6,609 bases of DNA from CAZEHO01 sp964511945 (GCA_964511945.1 CAZEHO010000059.1:1-6609), one strand, 5' to 3'. Positions 1 through 6,335 are shown, counted from the stretch's first letter. Notes: generated by a model from the sequence alone, not told the origin. A program made the numbers and translations.

Positions 1-115
1 CTACCGCGTCACGGACCCCCGCCCCCAGTTACACCACTCAAAGGGACGCAAACACCAGCCCCCTCGACCACCAGCACACCACCAGCGGCAAACCCCCATA
101 GTGAAATCAGGATCC
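1..115. other. Intergenic stretch downstream of the glycosylase gene
   Basis: I see no credible gene here. The glycosylase stop codon (TAG) lies at 118-116, and nothing downstream of it on the minus strand looks like a GC-rich stem followed by T residues, so no intrinsic terminator is visible. On the plus strand the segment is C-rich, with short runs such as CCACCAGCACACCACCAG near 68-85 and ACACCACTCAAAGGGACG near 31-48. The frame that stays open through this segment on the minus strand is rich in Trp, Arg and Gly, as expected for a shadow frame of GC-rich DNA. The region could continue into an intergenic repeat or an insertion-sequence end beyond the window edge, but that cannot be shown. 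Confidence 0.5.
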
Positions 116-658
116 CTACCCGTCAACCTCCAGCACGAACCGCCATTCCCGATCCGTCGCCCTGCTAATCCCGATCCGCGGAGTCGCCACGATTTCCCCA
201 GCGACAGGCGAACCTTCCACCAGCTGCACCGGTCCCGATCCGAACAGATCCACTCCGTTGTGCTCCCCGGCCACCCCCAAGGCCTGCGCCAGCTTGCCGG
301 GCCCATCGGTGAGATGGTCACCTCTCCCCCGGCGCCGCTCCATCACCTCGCGTCCCTCGACAGGGATCCCTCCACGCAGCAGCACGGCACCGGCGGTACC
401 GACGGGTGCTGTCACCACGTTCATGCACCAGTGGATCCCATACGAGCGATACACGTAGAGGTGGCCGGGCGGACCGAACATCACCCCGTTGCGCTTCGTT
501 CTCCCCCGATACGCATGACTCGCCGGGTCGCCGGCCCCGTCGTACGCCTCGACCTCGGTGAGCACCACCTCACACGGCTCCCCACCGATCTCAGAACGGA
601 GCCGCCATCCCAGGAGCGCCCGGGCGGCGGTAACGACGTCCTCAGAGAACGGATTCAC
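116..658 (-). CDS. mpg: 3-methyladenine DNA glycosylase, AAG/MPG family
   Basis: This is a base-excision repair enzyme that removes alkylated purines such as 3-methyladenine by hydrolysing the N-glycosidic bond. Aligned by eye with human AAG, the key residues are present. Glu37 of the block EVEAY matches catalytic Glu125, Tyr39 matches Tyr127, His48 matches His136, Tyr73 of the block YGIHWCMN matches the intercalating Tyr162, and Asn80 matches Asn169 (numbering from the GTG start). The block GVMFGPPGHLYVY is also typical. I chose GTG at 658 because it gives 180 residues and places about 14 residues before the conserved ALLG, the normal family layout. An in-frame ATG at 751 would add 31 Arg/Ser/Gly/Pro-rich residues with no family counterpart. 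Neither start has a good ribosome site. The gene stands apart from pheT and probably has its own expression signals. Family assignment is very secure; the start is not. Confidence 0.9.
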   Translation of the reverse strand: MNPFSEDVVTAARALLGWRLRSEIGGEPCEVVLTEVEAYDGAGDPASHAYRGRTKRNGVMFGPPGHLYVYRSYGIHWCMNVVTAPVGTAGAVLLRGGIPVEGREVMERRRGRGDHLTDGPGKLAQALGVAGEHNGVDLFGSGPVQLVEGSPVAGEIVATPRIGISRATDREWRFVLEVDG

Positions 659-662
659 CCCA

Positions 663-788
663 TTACGTGCAGCAGAAGTGCCCTGTGGCGTGCAGCCGGT
701 TCCCGGCCGGCCTCGACCCGGCCCGCTTTTCGAGGACCGGGACCGGGCCATCGCAGCCCAGATCGGTGATGTGCCCGAAATCCATCAT
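663..788 (-). CDS. Possible 41-residue small ORF ahead of the glycosylase gene
   Basis: I do not recognise this product and the call is tentative. The frame starts with two adjacent ATG codons (788 and 785), preceded by GAGGAAG, a better ribosome site than either glycosylase start has. It ends with TAA at 665-663, leaving 4 nt before the GTG proposed for the glycosylase, an arrangement compatible with translational coupling. By hand count about 36 of 41 codons end in G or C, against about 20 of 31 for the overlapping glycosylase extension, so this frame looks more coding-like. The peptide begins MMDFGHITDLG and ends with a His- and Cys-containing GHFCCT. It could be a leader or small protein, a remnant of a decayed gene, or chance in GC-rich DNA. 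Confidence 0.3.
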   Translation of the reverse strand: MMDFGHITDLGCDGPVPVLEKRAGSRPAGNRLHATGHFCCT

Positions 789-827
789 TGCTTCCTCGTG
801 GCCCGGGAAACTGATCTCGTTCGGTGC

Positions 828-833
828 ATCCTA
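828..833 (-). promoter_or_regulatory. Possible -10 box for the small ORF and glycosylase
   Basis: On the minus strand TAGGAT fits the TANNNT pattern of actinobacterial -10 elements and lies about 30 nt before the GAGGAAG ribosome site. No convincing -35 hexamer is visible 16-18 nt upstream, so the call rests on position and one hexamer. Confidence 0.2.
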
Positions 834-845
834 TCAATCGATAGG
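830..845. other. Small perfect hairpin between pheT and the glycosylase gene
   Basis: Six-base arms CCTATC (830-835) and GATAGG (840-845) flank a 4-nt loop, about 45 nt beyond the pheT stop. No T-run follows on either strand, so it does not qualify as an intrinsic terminator. It overlaps the possible -10 box at 833-828, so it could equally be a protein-binding palindrome or chance. Confidence 0.3.
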
Positions 846-890
846 GCGATCTGCAGGTGACGACGGGAATCCGCCGGATGATGCGGGCTC

Positions 891-3278
891 CTATACCTCG
901 CCGCGAAGTTTCCCGTCGACGCCGGCTGCGACCCGCTCAGCGATCGCCGCCCGGATCGGCTGGACTTCCTCGTCGGTCAGTGTGCGATCCGGGGCCCGCA
1001 TGGTGAGACGCACCGCCAGAGACTTGCGGTCCTCATCCAGCGGCGGTCCGGTGAAGACATCGAACACCTCGAGTGACTCGAGGTGGGGTCCGGCCCCAGC
1101 CCTGACCGCCTCGAGCACCCCGGCGGCCGGAGTGCCGGCGGCCACATCGAAGGCCAGATCGAAGACCACCGGCGGATACGGACTCGGCGCCGCAAACGAA
1201 CGGGTCTCCGGTTCGTCGAGCAACGCCTGGAGTCCAATCTCCCCGACAGCAACTCGCCCGCTGATGCCGAACGCAACTGCAACGTCGGGATGGATCTCCC
1301 CAATCGCACCCAGAACCTCACCATTCCGCACCAGACGGGCAGAGCGGCCCGGGTGGTAGCCGGGCACCGGTTCCTGCACGATCTCCGCTTCGACCTGCAG
1401 CGAGGCTGCCATCGTCTCCCAGACACCGACGGCGTCGCGAGCGTCCCGCTCGGGATGCGGGCCCATCCAGCGCGCCCCGGGCACCGCACCGGCGGTGGCG
1501 AAGGCAAGTGAATAGGGCTGCTCCGGGAGCGGGCCGTCCGATTCCAGGAACACCCGCCCGATCTCGAACACGGCGACATCGGGTGAATGGCGGGTTTGGT
1601 TCACCCGCACCGCCTTCAGCACCGCCGGGAGCAGCGACGTCCGCAGGACGCTCTCCTCCTCGCTGAGCGGATTCCGAATCGCAACGGGTCGGGTACGAGG
1701 GTCGTCGTCCTCGAATTGCAGTGCCGCCAGATCGTCGGCTCCGACGAAGGAATACGTCATGATCTCGAAGTAGCCGGCGCCGACCATGGTCTCGCGGGTC
1801 AGACGCCTGCGCATCTCGGGCACCGGCAGTCCCAATCCGGTGCCCATCGGAACCCGGTCCGGGATCGAGTCAAATCCATGCATGCGGCCCACCTCTTCGA
1901 CGAGGTCAGCGGGCCGGGTCACATCGGAACGGTAGGTCGGCACGATCACCGTCATCGGATCGTCACCGCCGACCTCGAAGCCAAGACGCTCCAGGTATCC
2001 GGCGACGGTGTCGCCATCGAGTTCGACGCCGAGCAGGCGGGTTGACTCGGCCGCCGGCAGCTCCACGACCGCTCGTTCGATCGGATTCGGGTAGATGTCG
2101 ACGAACCCGTCGTGGACCGTCGCGCCGGCAAGTTCGGCCATCAGCGAGGCGGCCCGCGCCGAAGAAATCGGTGGGAGCTCCGGATCCACGCCGCGCTCGA
2201 ACCGGGCCACTGCTTCGCTCCGCAGTGCGTGACGCTTGCCCGACAGGAGGAGGTCGGGTGCCGTGAAGTGGGCGACCTCGAGCAGGACCCGGGTCGTGGA
2301 GTCCGAGACCTCTGAGGTCTCGCCACCCATGATCCCGGCGAGCGCCAGCCCCTCTTCGGGACCTGCCACCACCAGGTCTCTCGGATCGAGTTCCCGATCG
2401 ACCGAGTCCAGCGTGGTCAGGTGCTCCCCCGGGAATGCGGTGCGGATGACGAGCGTCTCGTCGGGCACCAGGTCCATATCGAAGGCATGGATCGGCTGGC
2501 CGTACTCGAGCATCACGTAGTTGGTGATGTCGACGATGTTGCTGATCGGACGCATGCCGGCGTCGCGCAGCCGCAGCCGCATCCACAGTGGCGCCTGTCC
2601 GATCTTGATGTTGGAGATCTCCCTGGCGGTGAAACGCGGACAGCGATCGGGCGCGTCCACCCGGATGGTCATCGTGGTGGGCGGACCCGTCACCACGACG
2701 GCGTCCGCAGGTGGAGCGAGCGGGAGTCCGAAGAATGCCGCCAGGTCGCGAGCGATGCCGTAGATCGACATAGCATCGGGCCGGTTCGGCGTCACCGAGA
2801 CGTCGTAGAGCACATCCGGGTACGGCAGAGTCGAAGCGAAGTCGGTCCCGAGGGGCGCGAAGTCATCCTCGAGGATGAGGATCCCGCCGGCGTCCTCTCC
2901 GAGGCCGAGTTCGGCTTCGGAGCAGATCATGCCGCGTGAAACCACGCCGCGAATCTCCCGCTCCCCCACTTCCAATCCGCCCGCCAGTACCGACCCGACG
3001 GTGGCCAGCGGCACGACCGCTCCAACGTCGAAGTTCCAGGCGCCGCACACCACTTCCTGTTCGCCGTCACCCGTCTCGACGGTGACCAGGCGCAGCTTGT
3101 CGGCGTGCGGATGCTGGCGGATTGCGGTGACCCGGACCACGATCACACCGGTGAAATCGACCGTGGCATCTTCGATGCCCTCCACCTCGAGTCCGAGATT
3201 CGACAGCGTGTCTCCGAGTTCTTGGGCGGTCATCTCGGGCAGATCGACGAATTCCCGTACCCAGCGTTCGGAGATCAT
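891..3278 (-). CDS. pheT: Phenylalanyl-tRNA synthetase beta subunit
   Basis: This is the beta chain of the (alpha-beta)2 class II enzyme that attaches phenylalanine to tRNA-Phe in the cytoplasm. The 795-residue length is normal for bacterial PheT. The N-terminus MISERWVREFVDLP is typical. A tRNA-binding (EMAP/OB-type) domain covers about residues 39-148, with HPHADKLRLVTVE and SRGMICSEAELGL. A B3/B4 editing-type domain follows, with IVDITNYVMLEYGQPIHAFD and IMGGETSEVSDST. The B5 domain contains VPTYRSDVTRPADLVEEVGR. The C-terminal ferredoxin-fold anticodon-binding domain (FDX-ACB) spans about 699-795. The start is the ATG at 3278. It overlaps the pheS stop as ATGA and has GGAG 8 nt upstream, implying translational coupling with pheS. 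A longer upstream frame exists but reads through pheS out of frame. The stop is TAG at 893-891. I am highly confident. Confidence 0.98.
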   Translation of the reverse strand: MISERWVREFVDLPEMTAQELGDTLSNLGLEVEGIEDATVDFTGVIVVRVTAIRQHPHADKLRLVTVETGDGEQEVVCGAWNFDVGAVVPLATVGSVLAGGLEVGEREIRGVVSRGMICSEAELGLGEDAGGILILEDDFAPLGTDFASTLPYPDVLYDVSVTPNRPDAMSIYGIARDLAAFFGLPLAPPADAVVVTGPPTTMTIRVDAPDRCPRFTAREISNIKIGQAPLWMRLRLRDAGMRPISNIVDITNYVMLEYGQPIHAFDMDLVPDETLVIRTAFPGEHLTTLDSVDRELDPRDLVVAGPEEGLALAGIMGGETSEVSDSTTRVLLEVAHFTAPDLLLSGKRHALRSEAVARFERGVDPELPPISSARAASLMAELAGATVHDGFVDIYPNPIERAVVELPAAESTRLLGVELDGDTVAGYLERLGFEVGGDDPMTVIVPTYRSDVTRPADLVEEVGRMHGFDSIPDRVPMGTGLGLPVPEMRRRLTRETMVGAGYFEIMTYSFVGADDLAALQFEDDDPRTRPVAIRNPLSEEESVLRTSLLPAVLKAVRVNQTRHSPDVAVFEIGRVFLESDGPLPEQPYSLAFATAGAVPGARWMGPHPERDARDAVGVWETMAASLQVEAEIVQEPVPGYHPGRSARLVRNGEVLGAIGEIHPDVAVAFGISGRVAVGEIGLQALLDEPETRSFAAPSPYPPVVFDLAFDVAAGTPAAGVLEAVRAGAGPHLESLEVFDVFTGPPLDEDRKSLAVRLTMRAPDRTLTDEEVQPIRAAIAERVAAGVDGKLRGEV

Positions 3279-4318
3279 CGGTACTGCTCCAGGTTGCGGA
3301 GGTCCGGATCGAAGAAGAGCCTCAGCTCGGGAACGCCATAGCGGATCATGGCCAGGCGGTCGATGCCGACGCCGAAGGCGAACCCGCTGACGGAGGTCGG
3401 GTCGTATCCCACTGCTTCGAAGACGTTGGGATCGACGACACCGCAGCCGAGCAGTTCGATCCATCCGGTCCGCCCGCACGTTCGGCAGCCGGAGCCGTCA
3501 CAGACAAAACACGGCACGAGCATCTCTGCGGAGGGCTCGGTGAATGGGAAGAAGTGGGGAAGGAAACGCACCCGCTGCTGCGCTCCGAAGAACTCCCTAG
3601 CGAAGTGGGTCAGCGTGCCCTTGAGGTCGGCGAAGGTGATGTTGTCGTCGACCGCCAGACCCTCCATCTGGTGGAACACCGGAGTGTGCGTCGCATCGGT
3701 CGCATCACGGCGGAACACTCGACCGGGAGACACGATGTAGACCGGGGGCTCATGCTGCTCCATGTACCTCGCCTGCACCGGTGAGGTCTGTGTCCGCAGC
3801 AGGACCCCTTCCGGGTCGTCGCCGTGATCCACGTAGAGCGTGTCGCTCTCGAGCCGCGACGGATGCGCCTCGGGCGTGTTGAGAGCGTCGAAGTTGTAGA
3901 AAGCCGTCTCAGCTTCCGGCCCATCGGCGACGGTGTACCCCAGCGACACGAAGATGTCGGTGACCTCTTCCCACACCTGCATGATCAGGTGGGCGGCACC
4001 CCGGGCCGGTGCCCTGCCGGGAAGGGTGAGATCGAGCCCGTCGGCGCGTAACCGTGCGCTCTGCACTATCGCTTCGAGCTGGGCGCGGCGCGCCGCCAGG
4101 CGCTCGCGGAGATCGGTTGCGATTTCGTTGATGGCCTTGCCGAGGGTCGGGCGCTCTTCTGCGGGCACATCCCGCATCGACCGCCGCGCCGTGGCAATCG
4201 GTGATTCCGGGCCCACTACTTCGCTCTCGAGGGCGTCGAGTTCGTCGAGCGAGTCCACCCCATCGAGGCGAGCAAGGGCGCGTTCGCGCAATCCGGCCAG
4301 TCGCTCCTGCACACTCAT
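3275..4318 (-). CDS. pheS: Phenylalanyl-tRNA synthetase alpha subunit
   Basis: This is the catalytic alpha chain of the same synthetase, which activates phenylalanine with ATP and transfers it to tRNA-Phe. At 347 residues it has the family's usual length. An N-terminal helical, coiled-coil-type arm covers about residues 1-90, and the class II catalytic core follows. Visible core elements are the GPEAETAFYNFDALN block (133-147), HPSRLESDTLY (152-162), motif 2 PGRVFRRDATDATHTPVFHQMEG (198-220) and motif 3 GFAFGVGIDRLAMIRYG (312-328). Four cysteines (270, 273, 278, 281) form a C-x2-C...C-x2-C knuckle before GWIELLGCG, as in Bacillus-type PheS. The usual His-Pro of motif 1 reads His-Leu at 110-111. 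The ATG at 4318 lies 16 nt after the methyltransferase stop without a clear ribosome site, so translation may depend on coupling. The stop overlaps the pheT start. Confidence 0.98.
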   Translation of the reverse strand: MSVQERLAGLRERALARLDGVDSLDELDALESEVVGPESPIATARRSMRDVPAEERPTLGKAINEIATDLRERLAARRAQLEAIVQSARLRADGLDLTLPGRAPARGAAHLIMQVWEEVTDIFVSLGYTVADGPEAETAFYNFDALNTPEAHPSRLESDTLYVDHGDDPEGVLLRTQTSPVQARYMEQHEPPVYIVSPGRVFRRDATDATHTPVFHQMEGLAVDDNITFADLKGTLTHFAREFFGAQQRVRFLPHFFPFTEPSAEMLVPCFVCDGSGCRTCGRTGWIELLGCGVVDPNVFEAVGYDPTSVSGFAFGVGIDRLAMIRYGVPELRLFFDPDLRNLEQYR

Positions 4319-4334
4319 CGTTGCGGCAGGTTAG

Positions 4335-5141
4335 TCAAACGGCGGGTCCGTCCCCGACGGCGGCCTCGTAGACGACGATGGCTCCGGCCACGGCGGCGTT
4401 GAGGCTCTCAGTGCCGCCCGGCATCGGGATGGTCACCCGGTGGGCGGCGGCTGCGATCACGTCGGGTGGCAGGCCGGCAGCTTCCTCTCCCACCAGCACC
4501 GCGCGACGGCCGACCCCCCGCAGCGATGACGGCGCTTCACCATCCGCCGGCACCGTGGCCACGAGGTTCCATCCGGCGAGATCCTCGGGGGTCCTCACCC
4601 GGGCCACCGCAGTATGGAAGTGGGCGCCGGCGGCGGACCGCAGCACCTTCGGCGACCACACATCCACCGTTTCGGGGCCGGCGGCGAATCCCCATCCGAA
4701 AGCCGCTGCGGTCCGGATCAAAGTGCCGGCGTTGCCCGGGTCCCGAACCCCCCAGGCAACCAAGAGGTCACCGCCGTCCGGAAGGTCCGGATCGGGGGTG
4801 ACCAGCACTGCGATCGGGCTCTGCGGGGTCTCGGTGGATCCGAGGCGCTTGATCACGTTGTCGGCAACCACCAGGATCTCGGTTCCGGCGGCGCGGGCTC
4901 GCTCGACCAGGGCGGCGTCTGCCGGCCGAGCGAAGATTCGCTCCAGCGTGGCGCCGGACGACAGCGCCTCGTCGATCAGCTTGGGGCCCTCCAGCAGGGT
5001 CCGGCCGCTCTCGCGACGGCGCCGCGCTCGATGGAGCGCGGCGGCCTCGCCGACTCGCCGGTTTCGCGGCGAGCTGATCGGATCGGTGGGATCAGGCGTC
5101 GTCGCCGCCTCCGTTGGATCCGGCCTCAACGGCGGTGGCAA
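4335..5141 (-). CDS. SpoU/TrmH-family RNA 2'-O-methyltransferase
   Basis: The product is an S-adenosylmethionine-dependent enzyme of the SPOUT (knotted) class that methylates ribose 2'-hydroxyls in rRNA or tRNA. The N-terminal half has the substrate-binding pattern PRNRRVGEAAALHRARRRRESGRTLLEGPKLI (25-56), typical of actinobacterial TsnR/RlmB-like proteins. The catalytic knot shows motif 1 GVRDPGNAGTLIRTAAAFG (Asn137, Arg143), motif 2 LVGEEAAGLP (217-225) and motif 3 IPMPGGTESLNAAVAGAI (238-255). The exact RNA target cannot be read from the sequence, so I give no symbol. The start is uncertain. The frame has no ATG or GTG before the conserved part, only TTG at 5141 and 5129, both inside the end of rplT and both without a clear ribosome site. 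The first 20 residues are Pro/Asp/Thr-rich. The gene sits between rplT and pheS, its usual place in Actinobacteria. Confidence 0.93.
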   Translation of the reverse strand: MPPPLRPDPTEAATTPDPTDPISSPRNRRVGEAAALHRARRRRESGRTLLEGPKLIDEALSSGATLERIFARPADAALVERARAAGTEILVVADNVIKRLGSTETPQSPIAVLVTPDPDLPDGGDLLVAWGVRDPGNAGTLIRTAAAFGWGFAAGPETVDVWSPKVLRSAAGAHFHTAVARVRTPEDLAGWNLVATVPADGEAPSSLRGVGRRAVLVGEEAAGLPPDVIAAAAHRVTIPMPGGTESLNAAVAGAIVVYEAAVGDGPAV

Positions 5142-5469
5142 CCAGGGCGCCGAACGCCTCCGGATCGTTCACAGCCATGTCGGCCAGCATCTTGCGGTCT
5201 ACCTCGATTTCGGCGGCCTTGAGGCCCGCCATGAGACGGGAGTAGCTGGTCCCGTGCTGGCGAGCGGCGGCGTTGATGCGGGTGATCCACAGCTTGCGGA
5301 ACTCCCCCTTGCGAGCGCGCCGGTCGCGGTAGGAGTCCTGCATGGCGTGCATGACCTGCTCATTGGCGGCGCGGTAGCGGCGTCCCCGGGCTCCCTTGTA
5401 GCCCGAAGCCCGCTCCATGACCTTGCGGCGCTTCTTCTTTGCGTGAACTGAACGCTTCACTCGTGCCAT
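5092..5469 (-). CDS. rplT: Large ribosomal subunit protein bL20
   Basis: bL20 is an early assembly protein of the 50S subunit that binds 23S rRNA. In several bacteria it also represses the rpmI-rplT messenger. The sequence is the classic form: MARVKRSVHAKKKRRKVMERASGYKGARGRRYRAANEQV, then DRRARKGEFRKLWITRINAAAR and a C-terminal half with SYSRLMAGLKAAEIEVDRKMLADMAVNDPEAF. The 125 residues slightly exceed the usual 117-120 because of a short acidic/Gly tail. The ATG at 5469 follows the rpmI stop by 4 nt, and only a weak purine stretch (GGGACGG) precedes it, so coupling to rpmI is likely. The 3' end overlaps the methyltransferase frame if its TTG starts are used. Confidence 0.98.
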   Translation of the reverse strand: MARVKRSVHAKKKRRKVMERASGYKGARGRRYRAANEQVMHAMQDSYRDRRARKGEFRKLWITRINAAARQHGTSYSRLMAGLKAAEIEVDRKMLADMAVNDPEAFGALVATAVEAGSNGGGDDA

Positions 5470-5473
5470 GGTT

Positions 5474-5671
5474 CTACCGTCCCAAGACCCGACGGACCCT
5501 GGTCTTGTCGGACCGGGAAACGTCGGCTTCGCCCTTCAGGCGCCGTAGCTGCCTGCTCGTCTTTTTCCCCACCACCAGATGGGCTCGCCCCGACTGGCGG
5601 CGGCGGATCCGGCCGGAGCCGGTGATCTTGAACCGCTTCGCGGCGGAACGATTGGTCTTCGCTTTCGGCAT
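5474..5671 (-). CDS. rpmI: Large ribosomal subunit protein bL35
   Basis: This small basic protein of the 50S subunit has 65 residues, the standard length. MPKAKTNRSAAKRFKITGSGRIRRRQSGRAHLV is diagnostic (family pattern PKxKTxxxAAKRFKxTGxGK), followed by KKTSRQLRRLKG and a basic C-terminus. The ATG at 5671 is 14 nt after the infC stop and has GAGAG about 9 nt upstream. The gene lies between infC and rplT, as in nearly all bacteria. Confidence 0.98.
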   Translation of the reverse strand: MPKAKTNRSAAKRFKITGSGRIRRRQSGRAHLVVGKKTSRQLRRLKGEADVSRSDKTRVRRVLGR

Positions 5672-5685
5672 CGTCGAAATCTCTC

Positions 5686-6312
5686 TTACTCGGTTTCTTC
5701 GGAGGAGGCGTCGTCGCTCAACGGTGCCTCTTCGGCAGGCGGAGCGTCGCCCATCTTGTCTTCATCTGCCGGTTTGCCGGCAGATGACTTCTTGGAGCGC
5801 TGCTGCTTGACAGGCGCCAGTTGCATCGTCATGTTCCGACCCTCGAGCTTCGGTGTGAACTCGACGGCGCCAACCTCCTCGACCTCTTCGGCGAGGCGGC
5901 GGAGGATCCGCTCCCCGATCTCGGGGTGCGTGACCTCGCGGCCCCGGAACATCACCGTGACCTTGACCTTGTCACCCTCACCCAGGAACTCCTCGACCCG
6001 ACGGCGCTTCCACGAGTAGTCGTGCTCGTCCGTCTTCGGACGGAACTTCACTTCCTTGATCACCGTTTTGGTGGCCTTCTTACGGGCCTCACGCTCGCGG
6101 ACCGACTGGTCGTACTTGTACTTGCCGTAGTCCATGAGCCGGCAGACCGGTGGGCGGGCGTCGGGAGCAACCTCGACCAGGTCGAGCCCCAGCTGGCCTG
6201 CCAGCCACAGCGCCTCATCGAGATCCTTGACGCCGATTTGTGCTCCGTCGGGAGCTACCAGGCGCACCTCGCGCGCCCGGATCCGGTCGTTGACTCGGAG
6301 TTCCTGTGCGAT
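5686..6312 (-). CDS. infC: Translation initiation factor IF-3, probable ATC start
   Basis: IF3 binds the 30S subunit, prevents premature 50S joining and checks start codon-initiator tRNA pairing. The N-domain begins AQELRVNDRIRAREVRLVAPDG. DLVEVAPDARPPVCRLMDYGKYKYD ends that domain, followed by a Lys-rich linker. The C-domain carries IKEVKFRPKTDEHDY and DKVKVTVMFRGREVTHPEIGERIL. The canonical RVNDRIR motif lies upstream of the first standard start (GTG at 6267), so that GTG is too far downstream. An in-frame TGA at 6327 bounds the frame. Between them the best-placed start is ATC at 6312, 7 nt after AGGAGG, giving 208 residues. IF3 genes are known for AUU, AUC or AUA starts, used for autoregulation. 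The last ~40 residues are an acidic, Ala/Ser/Glu-rich, presumably disordered tail absent from E. coli IF3. Confidence 0.95.
   Translation of the reverse strand: MAQELRVNDRIRAREVRLVAPDGAQIGVKDLDEALWLAGQLGLDLVEVAPDARPPVCRLMDYGKYKYDQSVREREARKKATKTVIKEVKFRPKTDEHDYSWKRRRVEEFLGEGDKVKVTVMFRGREVTHPEIGERILRRLAEEVEEVGAVEFTPKLEGRNMTMQLAPVKQQRSKKSSAGKPADEDKMGDAPPAEEAPLSDDASSEETE
5762..5787 (-). other. 11-bp perfect hairpin in the 3' part of infC
   Basis: On the minus strand the arms TCATCTGCCGG (5787-5777) and CCGGCAGATGA (5772-5762) pair without mismatch across a CAAA loop. The hairpin lies in the region encoding the low-complexity tail (SSAGKPADE), about 90 nt upstream of the rpmI ATG. No T-run follows, so it is not a terminator. 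Position suggests a possible role in bL20-mediated control of rpmI-rplT or in RNA processing, but this is inference. Confidence 0.5.
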
Positions 6313-6318
6313 TGAACA

Positions 6319-6325
6319 ACCTCCT
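6319..6325 (-). promoter_or_regulatory. Ribosome-binding site of infC
   Basis: On the minus strand AGGAGGT matches the anti-Shine-Dalgarno sequence strongly. Counting from the end of AGGAGG, 7 nt separate it from ATC at 6312. The next standard start in frame (GTG at 6267) is more than 50 nt away, so this site decides the ATC start. It lies immediately downstream of the T-run of the leader terminator. Confidence 0.85.
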
Positions 6326-6335
6326 CATCGCGTGC

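Noticed and set aside
101..769. A 222-codon plus-strand ORF opposite the glycosylase
   Set aside because: It mirrors the whole glycosylase gene, whose catalytic motifs are clear on the minus strand. The plus-strand product has no motif and is rich in Pro/Arg/His.
752..890. An intrinsic terminator after pheT
   Set aside because: The only clear hairpin (830-845) has short arms and no T-run, so termination there, if any, is not of the simple intrinsic type.
1065..1085. A perfect 9-bp palindrome, CACCTCGAG-TGA-CTCGAGGTG, in pheT
   Set aside because: It encodes the repeated residues HLESLEV of the conserved FDX-ACB domain, so codon choice explains it.
2304..2322. A 19-bp near-palindrome around GAGACCTC-T-GAGGTCTC in pheT
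   Set aside because: It encodes the conserved GGETSEVSD motif of the B3/B4 domain, and its single-base centre cannot form a stable loop.
3279..3479. A 67-residue N-terminal extension of pheT in the same frame
   Set aside because: It is Arg-rich, unlike any PheT N-terminus, and lies out of frame inside the conserved pheS 3' end. The ATG at 3278 has a ribosome site and a classic ATGA overlap.
4378..5451. A 357-codon plus-strand ORF
   Set aside because: It is antisense to the methyltransferase and bL20 genes, rich in Arg/Ser/Pro/Gly, and lacks recognisable motifs. It is a shadow frame in GC-rich DNA.
5821..6315. A 164-codon plus-strand ORF opposite infC
   Set aside because: It is the antisense shadow of IF3 codons; its Leu/Asp-rich composition follows from the complementary strand.
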